Shown here piece after piece: positions 16,896 to 25,502 of a stretch of DNA of 64,000 nucleotides. The position numbers and the translations under genes are program-made. The notes under the pieces are model-generated. The model was not told where the DNA came from and made no database searches. It saw nothing but the letters and a program-made list of their open reading frames with translations. This DNA is from an uncultured Collinsella sp. (GTDB lineage: Bacteria; Actinomycetota; Coriobacteriia; Coriobacteriales; Coriobacteriaceae): NCBI GenBank assembly GCA_905194675.1, contig CAJJTG010000001.1:79025-143024 (forward strand), written 5' to 3'. How positions within the stretch are numbered: position 1 is the stretch's first letter; every line of letters begins with the position of its first letter.

Positions 16896-17414
16896 ATGGG
16901 CAATAAACGAGTCGTAGCCGATTCCTCGCGCTGCATTGGGTGTCAAACCTGCATGGCAGCGTGCATCGAGGCACACGACATCCCCGGCAACATCGCCGCA
17001 CCGCGCCTGCGCGTGACGCGTACGTACGAGATCTCCGCACCGGTGGCTTGCCATCACTGCGAGGATGCCCCGTGCGCCAAGGCCTGCCCCACGGGCGCCT
17101 TGTTCTTTGATCCAAAGAACCATCGCATCGGCGTCAACGAGGACAACTGCATCGGCTGCAAGAGCTGCGTCATGGCCTGCCCCTTTGGCGCCGTGAGCGT
17201 GGCGACCACGCAGGTCCCCGTCTTGATGGGCGACGTGCGCGTGGGTTCGCAGACTAAGAGCTTCGTGCTCAAGTGCGACCTGTGCGTGGACCGTCCCGGC
17301 GGTCCGGCGTGTGCCGAGGCGTGCCCGACTAAGGGCCTCACCCTGGTAGACGAGGAGCGCCTGGCGGAACTGACCGCCGAGCGTGCCCGCGCCACCATCG
17401 AAAACGAGGCGTAG
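16896..17414 (+). CDS. hydN: HydN-like 4Fe-4S electron-transfer protein of formate dehydrogenase
   Basis: 172 residues. Four cysteine clusters are visible: CIGCQTCMAAC, CHHCEDAPCAKAC, CIGCKSCVMAC and CDLC...CAEAC, the pattern of the HycB/HydN/DmsB-type ferredoxin family carrying four [4Fe-4S] clusters. The start at 16896 is chosen for AGGAGGG 11 bases upstream; upstream in-frame codons lack one. It directly precedes fdhF (76-base gap), the same order as E. coli hydN-fdhF. Its likely role is to carry electrons from FdhF or assist FdhF assembly in the cytoplasm. Confidence 0.88.
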   Translation: MGNKRVVADSSRCIGCQTCMAACIEAHDIPGNIAAPRLRVTRTYEISAPVACHHCEDAPCAKACPTGALFFDPKNHRIGVNEDNCIGCKSCVMACPFGAVSVATTQVPVLMGDVRVGSQTKSFVLKCDLCVDRPGGPACAEACPTKGLTLVDEERLAELTAERARATIENEA

Positions 17415-17490
17415 GCGGGCGGCCATACAGGCCCGACGATTGTCAAATACGTACCGATTAATCGGTAGCAGAGAAAGGAAGGAGGGTGTC

Positions 17491-19713
17491 ATGGAGAAGC
17501 ATAAAGTGATCTGCCCGTACTGCGGCGCCGGTTGCCAGTTTAACCTCCTGGTCCAAAACGGCCAGGTCGTGGGTACCGAACCGCTCAACGGCATCACCAA
17601 TCAGGGCGAGCTGTGCCTTAAGGGCATGAGCGGCTACGACTTCATCAACGACACCAAGATCTTGACTCCTCGCGTACTGCACCCGATGATCCGCCGCACC
17701 AAGGGCGCGGATCTTGAGCGCGTAAGCTGGGACGAGGCACTGGATTTCACCGCATCTAAGATGCAGGCCATAATTGACGAATATGGTCCTAACGCTGTCA
17801 TGACCACCGGCTCTTCGCGAGGCGGCGGCAATGAGGCGAACTACGTCATGCAGAAGTTTACGCGTGCGTGCATCGGCACCCACAGCGTGGACAACTGCGC
17901 CCGTACTTGACACGGCCCTACTGTCCTCGGTCTGATGGACACGGTTGGTTCAGGTTGCATGTCATGCTCCATCCCCGGTATGGAGGATGCGGGCTGCATT
18001 TTCCTCTTCGGCTATAACCCTGCCGATTCGCACCCCATCGTCGCAAGGCGTATCGTGCGAGCCAAAGAAAAGGGTTGCAAGATCATCGTCGCCGACCCGC
18101 GCCATATCGAAACCGCGCGTATCGCCGATCTCTACCTTCCGATCAAGAACGGTTGCAATGTTGCGTTTCTCAACGCCTTTGCCAACTGTCTGGTCAACGA
18201 TGGCCTCTACGACAAGGAATTCGTCGCCGAGCATACGAACGGCTTTGACGAGTGGTGGGAGACCATCAAGAACTACACTCCCGAATCCGTACAGGACATC
18301 ACGGGTGTCGAGCCCGCGTTGATCCACCAAGCTGCCGAGATGTACGCCACGGCGAAGCCCTCTGCCATCATTGGCTGGGGTATGGGCGTATGCCAGCAGA
18401 AGCAGAACCTGAAGACGGTGCACACCATCGCCTCCATCGCCTGCGTTGCCGGCCAGATCGGCAAACCCAATTCCGGCCTCGCGCCCGTGCGTGGCCAGAA
18501 TAACGTCCAGGGCTCCTGCGATATGGGCATGCTGCCCAACCTGTACCCTGGCTACCAGAAAGTCACTGACCCCGCTGTGCGTGCCAAGTTTGCCAAGGCT
18601 TGGGGCGTGCCCGAGGAAAAGCTCCCGCTCGAGGAGGGCTATAAGCTCACCGACCTGGGCCACCTGGTCGACGAGGGCAAGGTGCACTGCTTCTACAACT
18701 ACGGCGAGGACCCGGTACAGACCGAGCCCGATTCGGCCGGTATGCGCAAGACGCTCTCCGAGCTGGATCTGTTCATTTGCCAGGACATCTTTATGACGCA
18801 GACGACCATGCTCGCCGACGTCATCCTGCCTGCCACCTCTTGGGGCGAGCACGAGGGTGTCTTTACCGCATCCGACCGTAGCTTCCAGCACTTTGACGCG
18901 GCCGTTCCGCCCAAGGGCGAGTGCCGTCACGACTGGGAGATCTTCGCGGACCTGTCCACGCGCATGGGCTACCCCATGCACTACGACAACACCGAGCAGA
19001 TCTGGAACGAGTGCATTAGCCTGTGCCCCAACTTTGTGGGCGCGACCTACGAGAAGATGGCCCCCGAGGGCGGTTACGCCCAGTGGCCGGTCAAGAGCAC
19101 CGATGTGAACGACCACGGCACGGCCGACATGTTCGCTGGTGGCAAGTTCACCACCAAGGACGGCCGCGCCAACCTGATGGCGCACGACTGGGAGGCGCCC
19201 TCCGAGCTTCCCGACGATGAGTACCCACTCATCCTGTGCACCGTCCGCGAGGTCGGCCACTACAGCTGCCGCTCGATGACCGGCAACTGCAAGACGCTGG
19301 CGCTGCTTGCCGACGAGCCCGGCTTTGTCCGCATGAATCCCGCGGACGCCCAGGCGCGCGGCATCAAGAACGGCGACATCGTCTCGATTCACAGCCGCCG
19401 CGGCCAGGTATACAGCCGCGCCGACGTGAGCGACCGTATCAACAAGGGCACGGTCTATATGACCTACCAGTGGTGGATCGGCAAGTGCAACGAGCTGACC
19501 ATGCACAAGGTCGACCCGGTCTCGCATACGCCCGAGGACAAGTTCTCCGCCTGCCAGGTCGACGCCATTGCCGACCAGGTCTGGGCCGAGGGCGAAGTCG
19601 AGCGTCAGTACACCGAGCTCAAGCAGGCTCTGGTGGACGCCGCCGCTCCCCAGGACGTTGAGCCCGGCGCCGCCAAGTTCGACGATGAGACGCACGTGAA
19701 CCAAATCGTGTAG
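17491..19713 (+). CDS. fdhF: Formate dehydrogenase H, selenocysteine protein (UGA read through at codon 140)
   Basis: 740 residues once the in-frame TGA at 17908-17910 is read as selenocysteine. Cys8, Cys11, Cys15 and Cys42 bind the [4Fe-4S] cluster, Lys44 follows, and Sec140-His141 sit in the active site; all these positions coincide with E. coli FdhF. Sequence before (VDNCART) and after (HGPTV) the TGA is continuous with the family, and FGYNPADSHP, GEDPVQT, STSWGEHEGVF-like and SCRSMTGNC blocks follow in order. It oxidises formate to CO2 using Mo/W-bis-MGD. The C-terminus is about 25 residues longer than in E. coli. GGAAGGAGGG precedes the ATG. A gene caller that stops at TGA would split it in two. 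Confidence 0.95.
17908..17955 (+). promoter_or_regulatory. Bacterial SECIS element of fdhF
   Basis: Immediately after the TGA, CTGTCC and GGACACGG can pair around an apical loop containing GGTCT, the loop sequence recognised by SelB in E. coli fdhF. The first bases (TGACACGGCCC) are also the same as in E. coli. The element is within the coding region. Confidence 0.85.
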
Positions 19714-19734
19714 TCCCGTTCTCGTTGGCTTTTT

Positions 19735-19777
19735 GGGCCGGGCGTCCCGCACGTTCGGGAGCCCGGCCCGTTATTTT
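19735..19777 (+). terminator. Strong hairpin between fdhF and the hyf genes
   Basis: GGGCCGGGC-g-TCCCG pairs with CGGGA-GCCCGGCCC around a 6-nt loop, followed by GTTATTTT. Its position inside an otherwise continuous operon suggests partial termination or mRNA processing, giving more fdhF than hyf transcript. Confidence 0.75.
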
Positions 19778-19791
19778 GAAAGGAAGTGGGG

Positions 19792-20409
19792 ATGAACCGC
19801 TTCATCGACATCAACCCGGAGAGGTGCATCGGCTGCGGAACATGCCAGTCCGCCTGTGCCGACGCCCACCGGATGCAGGGTCTTCAGGATACGCCGCGCT
19901 TGGCGCTCGTGAAGACCGGCGGTATTTCGGCCGCCCTTGCCTGCCACCATTGCGAGGGTGCCCCCTGCGCCGAGGTTTGCCCGGTGAATGCCATCGAGCA
20001 CGATGGCGATCGCATCCACGTCAAGGAGCAGGAGTGCATCGGGTGCAGGCTGTGCGCCATTGCGTGCCCCTTCGGAGCCATCCATCCCGATGGCACGTCT
20101 ATCGCCGGTGTCGCAGGCATGTGCGATCCGACGCCTTCGTATCCTAAGTCCCTGAGCAGCCTGCTTACGTGGGCTCCTGGCCAGTACACTTGCGCTGTCA
20201 AGTGCGACCTGTGCGCCTTCGATCCGGACGGCCCGCATTGTGTGGCGGCGTGCCCCACCAAGGCGCTGACCGTCATGGGCGGCGCGGCCGATCGCGAGCT
20301 CGACGAGGCAAAGCGCCTGCGCTCGATCGAAAATGGTCCGGCCGTCGACGTTACCGCTGTGGCTCAGGGCCTGTCCGAGAAAGCAGAAGGGAGCGTAAAC
20401 AATGGATAG
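19792..20409 (+). CDS. hyfA: HyfA/HycB-like 4Fe-4S ferredoxin subunit of formate hydrogenlyase
   Basis: 205 residues, equal to E. coli HyfA. Four Cys clusters are present (CIGCGTCQSAC, CHHCEGAPCAEVC, CIGCRLCAIAC, CDLC...CVAAC). The ATG at 19792 is preferred over the in-frame GTG at 19786 because AGGAAG lies at 19781-19786. It should pass electrons from FdhF to the small hydrogenase subunit. It overlaps hyfB by 8 bases, indicating translational coupling. HycB would be an equally good name; the family is certain, the exact ortholog is not. Confidence 0.87.
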   Translation: MNRFIDINPERCIGCGTCQSACADAHRMQGLQDTPRLALVKTGGISAALACHHCEGAPCAEVCPVNAIEHDGDRIHVKEQECIGCRLCAIACPFGAIHPDGTSIAGVAGMCDPTPSYPKSLSSLLTWAPGQYTCAVKCDLCAFDPDGPHCVAACPTKALTVMGGAADRELDEAKRLRSIENGPAVDVTAVAQGLSEKAEGSVNNG

Positions 20410-22420
20410 CATGACGCTGTTTATCGCATCGCTTGTCGTCTCGTGCATCGGTGCGCTCGCCTCGGTTCTGCTGATCAAGGCCGATAACGCCGCCAAGACC
20501 GCCGGCTGCCTTATCGGCGCCGTCGCCGCGGTGCTTTCGTTTGTGGCCGGTATCCAGGCCGTGCTGGGCGATGTCACGTCGGTCGACACCATCGTGTTCT
20601 TCCCGTTTGCCCATTTCCAGCTGCTGCTCAATCAGCTGTCCGGCCTGTTCGTGGCGCTCATCTCGGTGCTCGCGTTTGCCGGTTCGATCTACGGTCTCAA
20701 CTACTTTGATGAGTACCCGGGCAAAAAGGGCCGTGCCGGCTTCTTCTTTAACACCTTCGTGGCGTCCATGATGCTCGTCATCACCGCCGACAACGTGTTT
20801 TGGTTCCTGGTCGCCTTTGAGCTCATGTCGCTTACCTCGTACTTCCTGGTCGTGATCGAGGAGAACGAGAATTCCATCCATGGCGGTTGGCTCTACTTTG
20901 TGATCGCGCACGTGGGCTTTGTGCTCATCATGGCGAGCTTCCTCACCATGACCAACTTTGCCGGCGGCTCGTTTGCCTTTGCGGATTTCCGCGCCACGCA
21001 GTTTAGCCCCGCGGTGGCATCCGTGTGCTTCGTGCTCGCCTTCTTTGGCTTTGGCGCCAAGGCCGGTATCATCCCGCTGCACGGCTGGCTGCCCAAGGCA
21101 CATCCCGAGGCGCCGTCCAACGTGTCGGCCCTAATGTCCGGCGGCATGATCAAGATCGGTATCTTCGGTATCCTCAAGGTTGGTCTCGACCTGCTCTCCG
21201 CCTCGGGCGTTCAGGTCTGGTGGGGCCTTATGGTCATGGTCTTCGGTGCGATCTCGTCGGTCCTCGGCGTGGCCTTCGCCCTGCAGGAGCATGACATCAA
21301 GCGCCTGCTGGCCTATCACTCCGTCGAGAACATCGGCATCATTCTGCTCGGCGTCGGCGCCTCCATGGCCGCCATGGCGCTCAACTCTGTCGGCATCGCC
21401 GTCCTGGCTCTGATGGCCGCCCTCTACCACACGTTTAACCACGCGATGTTTAAGGGCGAGCTGTTCTTGGGCGCCGGTGCGCTGCTGTACTCCACGGGTA
21501 CGCGCAATATGGAGAAGATGGGCGGCCTGTTCCGTCGTATGCCGGCAACGGCCATCTGCTTCCTCGTTGGCGCACTTGCCATCTCGGCCATCCCGCCCTT
21601 CAACGGCTTTGTGTCCGAGTGGTTTACCTACCAGTCGCTCTTTAACGCCGCCATGCAGGGCGACAAGGCCGTCATGATCGTGGCCGTGTTCGCTGCCGTT
21701 GCGCTTGCCATTACCGGCGCTCTGGCCGTCACGTGCTTCGTCAAGGCCTATGGCGTCTCCTTTGCCTCCGCGCCCCGCTCCGAGGCCGCGGCCAATGCCA
21801 AGGAGGTTCCCGCCCCTATGGTGTTTGCGCAGGGCCTGCTCGCGGCCATCTGCGTCGTGCTGGGCATTGGCGCTCCCGTGATCGCGCCCGTGCTGGTCGA
21901 TGTCGCCGCGTCCGTGCTGCATCCGTACGGTGGCGTATTTGCCGCCGAGGGCATGGAGCTCATGAACCAGTACTCCGGCGCTGCCACCTCCACGCCCGCG
22001 ATCGCCATTGCGCTCGTGGTGCTTGTCGGCCTTGCCTGCGGCTATCGCAAGCTCAAGACCGTCGGTAAGGTGCAGAAGTCTCAGCCGTGGGCATGCGGCT
22101 ATGCTCCCAACGAGCATATGCCCGTCGTGGCCACGACCTTTGCCTCCGAGGTGTCCTGGTTTATGCAGCCGCTCTACACGCTGCGCGACCGCTGCACGGC
22201 CGTCTGCTGGTCCATCGCGCACTTCTTCCAGAAGCTCACCGGTGTGGCCGAGGCTGTGGAGCCCGTACCCGACAAGGTTCTCGTCGATGCCCCGCATAAG
22301 GGTGTCGAGAAGCTCGCCGACCTCGCGACTAAGCTCGAGGGCGGCAACTACAGCATCTATATCTGCTACATCGTCGCGGCACTCGTGGTGTTCCTCGTGC
22401 TCGCCGTGCAAATGGGTTAA
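20402..22420 (+). CDS. hyfB: Hydrogenase-4 component B, NuoL/M/N-like membrane subunit
   Basis: 672 residues, the same length as E. coli HyfB. Many hydrophobic helices; the central antiporter-like core contains the family's FGFGAKAGIIPLH-x-WLP-x-AHPEAPS motif with its lysine and histidine, and HDIKRLLAYHSVENIGII. It belongs to the Mrp/complex I antiporter-like family and would form part of the membrane arm coupling H2 production to ion transport. It starts 8 bases inside the preceding ferredoxin gene and is followed 12 bases later by hyfC. Confidence 0.95.
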   Translation: MDSMTLFIASLVVSCIGALASVLLIKADNAAKTAGCLIGAVAAVLSFVAGIQAVLGDVTSVDTIVFFPFAHFQLLLNQLSGLFVALISVLAFAGSIYGLNYFDEYPGKKGRAGFFFNTFVASMMLVITADNVFWFLVAFELMSLTSYFLVVIEENENSIHGGWLYFVIAHVGFVLIMASFLTMTNFAGGSFAFADFRATQFSPAVASVCFVLAFFGFGAKAGIIPLHGWLPKAHPEAPSNVSALMSGGMIKIGIFGILKVGLDLLSASGVQVWWGLMVMVFGAISSVLGVAFALQEHDIKRLLAYHSVENIGIILLGVGASMAAMALNSVGIAVLALMAALYHTFNHAMFKGELFLGAGALLYSTGTRNMEKMGGLFRRMPATAICFLVGALAISAIPPFNGFVSEWFTYQSLFNAAMQGDKAVMIVAVFAAVALAITGALAVTCFVKAYGVSFASAPRSEAAANAKEVPAPMVFAQGLLAAICVVLGIGAPVIAPVLVDVAASVLHPYGGVFAAEGMELMNQYSGAATSTPAIAIALVVLVGLACGYRKLKTVGKVQKSQPWACGYAPNEHMPVVATTFASEVSWFMQPLYTLRDRCTAVCWSIAHFFQKLTGVAEAVEPVPDKVLVDAPHKGVEKLADLATKLEGGNYSIYICYIVAALVVFLVLAVQMG

Positions 22421-22432
22421 GGAGGGGAGAGC

Positions 22433-23359
22433 ATGAACAACATCGTACTTGCCGTTCTGCAGGGCGTGGTCGTCATGGCCGTCGCGCCGTTCTTCTCCGG
22501 TCTCGGCCGCGTGATTCGCGCCAAGATGCACAACCGTCGCGGCCCCAGCATCATGCAGGACTACCGCGACCTGGCCAAGCTCTTTGCGCGCCCCGAGTCC
22601 CAGAGCGAGGACGCGAGCTTTGCGCTGCGCATTATGCCGCCGCTGTTCTTTGCCGTCGCCTTTATGCTCGCGATGGGCTTGCCGCTCTTTACGGCACAAA
22701 GCCCCATCCCGGTCTTTGGTGACGCCATCACCATCATGTACAGCCTGGCGCTCGCCCGCTTCTTCTTCGCCCTCTGCGGTGTGGATTCGTCCAACGCCTA
22801 CGCCGGTATCGGCGGCGTTCGCGAGCTGCTCATGAGCGTGCTTATCGAGCCGTCCATGCTGCTGGCACTGTTTGCCGCCGCCCTGGTGTGCGGCTCCACC
22901 GATATCGCCACCATGGGTCAGCACATCATGACGGGCGCCATCGACGCGCCGGTCGCCGTGATCCTCGCCGGCATCGCCTTTGCGATCGCCTGCTATATGG
23001 AGCTCGGCAAGCTGCCGTTTGATCAGGCCGAGGCCGAGCAGGAGCTCCAGGAAGGTCCGCTCGCCGAGCTTTCCGGACCGTCGCTTGCGATGGCCAAGCT
23101 CGCCATGTCCATGAAGCAGGTCCTGGTCGTCGCCTGGTTCTGCGCGATCTTCGTCCCCTGGGGCGAGCCCGCGACCGTGGGCATCGCGGCCGTTCTGGGC
23201 GCGGTCATCTTCCTGGTGAAGTGCCTTATCGACTTTGTCGTGTGCGGCGTGATCGAGAACTCCTGCTCGCGCTCGCGTTTTAAGGTGCTCGGCAATCAGA
23301 CCTGGGCCGTCGTGGGCATCGCCGTTCTGGCGTTTGTCTTCGTGGTCGTCGGCGTGTAG
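22433..23359 (+). CDS. hyfC: Hydrogenase-4 component C / HycD, NuoH-like membrane anchor
   Basis: 308 residues with about eight hydrophobic segments. NRRGPSIMQDYRDLAKL near the N-terminus and ELGKLPFDQAEAEQELQEG in the second half are NuoH/HycD signatures. The protein anchors the hydrogenase peripheral arm to the membrane. GGAGGGG precedes the ATG. It lies in the hyf operon between hyfB and hyfD. Confidence 0.95.
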   Translation: MNNIVLAVLQGVVVMAVAPFFSGLGRVIRAKMHNRRGPSIMQDYRDLAKLFARPESQSEDASFALRIMPPLFFAVAFMLAMGLPLFTAQSPIPVFGDAITIMYSLALARFFFALCGVDSSNAYAGIGGVRELLMSVLIEPSMLLALFAAALVCGSTDIATMGQHIMTGAIDAPVAVILAGIAFAIACYMELGKLPFDQAEAEQELQEGPLAELSGPSLAMAKLAMSMKQVLVVAWFCAIFVPWGEPATVGIAAVLGAVIFLVKCLIDFVVCGVIENSCSRSRFKVLGNQTWAVVGIAVLAFVFVVVGV

Positions 23360-23374
23360 GAGAAGGGAGAAACA

Positions 23375-24832
23375 ATGTCATTTGCAGTCAGTCTGTCCCT
23401 TCTCGGCTTGGTCGCTATCGCGGCCCCGATGGTGGCCTCGGTGCTCGTCGCCCTGTTCCCCCGTCCGTACGCCAAGTGGTTCAGCGTTTTGGGTGCCGCC
23501 GTCTCGACGGTCTGCACCATCGCCCTCGCCGCGAATTTCGCCGGCGCCGGCATGCCCGACACGCAGGTCCCCCTGATCTCGTTTGGGCAGACCCTCGTCA
23601 TGGGATTCACCTTCGATCGCATGAGCACGCTGCTCGCGCCCGCCTTTGTGGGTATCGGCCTGCTTGTCGTGATCTATTCGATTCCCTATATGAGCGAGAA
23701 TAATCGTGAGCATCCCGATGCGCCTCGTCGTCGCTTCTACGCGTACCTCGCGACCTTCATCGGCGCCATGGCCGGCCTCGTGTACAGCTCGACCCTTTTG
23801 GGTCAGCTCGTATTCTTTGAGATCACGGGTGCGTGCTCTTGGGGCCTCATTAGCTACTACATGTCGCCTACGGCCAAGAAGGCCGGCATGAAGGCCCTGA
23901 TCATCACGCATATCGGTGCGCTCGGCCTGTATCTGGGCGCCGCCATCGTGTTTGCCCACACCGGCACCTTCGCCATTACCGCGATTGCCGGCCTCGACGC
24001 CAAGCTCAAGGCTATCGTCCTTTTGCTCGTGCTGTTTGCGGCCTGGGCCAAGTCCGCACAGGTTCCCATGTACATGTGGCTGCCTTCGGCCATGGAGGCG
24101 CCGACGCCTGTTTCGGCCTACCTGCATGGCGCCTCGATGGTCAAGGTCGGCGTGTGCGTGTTCGCGCGTGCGCTCGTCTCTGCCGGCGAGGTTCCCGAGA
24201 TCGTGGGCTGGGTCGCCATTATCGACGCCATGGTCACGATGCTCTTTGGTTTCCTTATGTACCTGCCGCAAAAGGACATGAAGCGTCTGCTGGCTTTCTC
24301 CACGATCGCCCAGCTCTCCTATGTGTTCTTTGGTCTGGGCCTTTCGGTCTTTGGCAGCCAGCTGGCCTTTGATGGCGCCGTGTGCCACATCTTTAACCAC
24401 GCCTTCGCCAAGACCCTGTTCTTCCTGATCGCTGGTTCGTTCTCCTTTACGCTCGGCACGCGTATGCTGCCCAAGCTTCGCGGCATCGTAAAGAAGTACC
24501 CGATCTCGGGCGTGGGCTTTGGTGTCGCGGCACTCGCCATTGCCGGCGTGCCGCCCATGAACACGTTCTTCTCGAAGTTCCAGATCATCGCCGGCGGCTT
24601 CTCTGTGGGTGCCGGCAACGTCGCGATCCTGGTGCTCGTGTGCATCATGGTCGCCGAAACCGTCGCCACCTTTGCCTGGTTCCTTAAGTGGATGGGCTAT
24701 TGCCTGCCCGGCGAGCCGAGCGAAGAGGTCGCTGCGGGAGCCCCGCTTCCCCGCGCGATGGCGTTCGTGTTCATCGTGCTCATCATCATGGTTATTGTCA
24801 GCGGCCCGCTTTCGGCCAGCTGGATCGGTTAG
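23375..24832 (+). CDS. hyfD: Hydrogenase-4 component D, NuoL-like membrane subunit
   Basis: 485 residues (E. coli HyfD about 479). Multi-spanning, with the antiporter core AWAKSAQVPMYMWLPSAMEAPTPVSAYLH and KDMKRLLAFSTIAQLSYVF. HyfD distinguishes hydrogenase-4 (FHL-2) from hydrogenase-3, which lacks it, so the locus is of the hydrogenase-4 type with a larger membrane arm. The gene begins 15 bases after hyfC and has AGAAGGGAG as ribosome binding site. Confidence 0.94.
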   Translation: MSFAVSLSLLGLVAIAAPMVASVLVALFPRPYAKWFSVLGAAVSTVCTIALAANFAGAGMPDTQVPLISFGQTLVMGFTFDRMSTLLAPAFVGIGLLVVIYSIPYMSENNREHPDAPRRRFYAYLATFIGAMAGLVYSSTLLGQLVFFEITGACSWGLISYYMSPTAKKAGMKALIITHIGALGLYLGAAIVFAHTGTFAITAIAGLDAKLKAIVLLLVLFAAWAKSAQVPMYMWLPSAMEAPTPVSAYLHGASMVKVGVCVFARALVSAGEVPEIVGWVAIIDAMVTMLFGFLMYLPQKDMKRLLAFSTIAQLSYVFFGLGLSVFGSQLAFDGAVCHIFNHAFAKTLFFLIAGSFSFTLGTRMLPKLRGIVKKYPISGVGFGVAALAIAGVPPMNTFFSKFQIIAGGFSVGAGNVAILVLVCIMVAETVATFAWFLKWMGYCLPGEPSEEVAAGAPLPRAMAFVFIVLIIMVIVSGPLSASWIG

Positions 24833-24845
24833 GAGGTAGAACGAC

Positions 24846-25499
24846 ATGGGTTATTCGATCGTCAACATCCTTGGCGGCCTTCTGATCGTCACGTCCACCA
24901 TGGTGGTCGTCTCAAAGAACATCAAGCACGCCATCCGCTGGTATGCGGTGCAGTCGCTGGTGCTCGTGGGACTGCTCGCTACGCTCGGTGCCACCACCGG
25001 TGCGCAGGAGTTGCTTATGTGGGCTGGATCTGCCTTTATCACCAAGGTCGTCCTGGTCCCTTATATCCTCAACCGCGCATACAAGAAGATGGGCGAGCCG
25101 AGTGACGCATCGCTTAAGGCCGGCCTTAAGCCTGCGTGGGCCATTTGCATCATCTCCGTGGAGGTCGCGATTTGCTTTGCCGTCGTGACGCAGATCAGCC
25201 TGCCCACGGCCGAGGTCGCAACGCCTGCGCTCGCAATTAGCTTCGCTCACTTCTTTGTGGGCCTCACCTGCATCATCTCGCAGCGCAACATCATGAAGCA
25301 GATCTTTGGATACTGCCTTATGGAAAACGGCAGCCATGTGACGCTCGCGCTTTTGGCCCCCACCGCCCCCGAGATCATCGAGATCGGTATCGCCACCGAC
25401 GCCATCTTTGCCGTCATCATCATGTCCATCGTCGTGCGTCGCATTTGGGACGACTCCCACTCGCTCGATGCGCGCGACCTGTCCGAGCTGAGGGGGTAG
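24846..25499 (+). CDS. hyfE: Hydrogenase-4 component E
   Basis: 217 residues, as in E. coli HyfE (216). Predominantly hydrophobic, with NuoK-like short helices in the first half and conserved ISQRNIMKQIFGYCLMENG. It is a small membrane subunit specific to hydrogenase-4-type complexes. AGGAGG is present 10 bases before the ATG, and the stop is only 3 bases from hyfF, so co-translation is likely. Confidence 0.93.
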   Translation: MGYSIVNILGGLLIVTSTMVVVSKNIKHAIRWYAVQSLVLVGLLATLGATTGAQELLMWAGSAFITKVVLVPYILNRAYKKMGEPSDASLKAGLKPAWAICIISVEVAICFAVVTQISLPTAEVATPALAISFAHFFVGLTCIISQRNIMKQIFGYCLMENGSHVTLALLAPTAPEIIEIGIATDAIFAVIIMSIVVRRIWDDSHSLDARDLSELRG

Positions 25500-25502
25500 T
25501 CC

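Noticed and set aside
17383..19713. fdhF broken into two ORFs by a stop mutation
   Set aside because: The stop is TGA at the exact selenocysteine position, followed by a SECIS hairpin, and selA, selB and selC are in the window.
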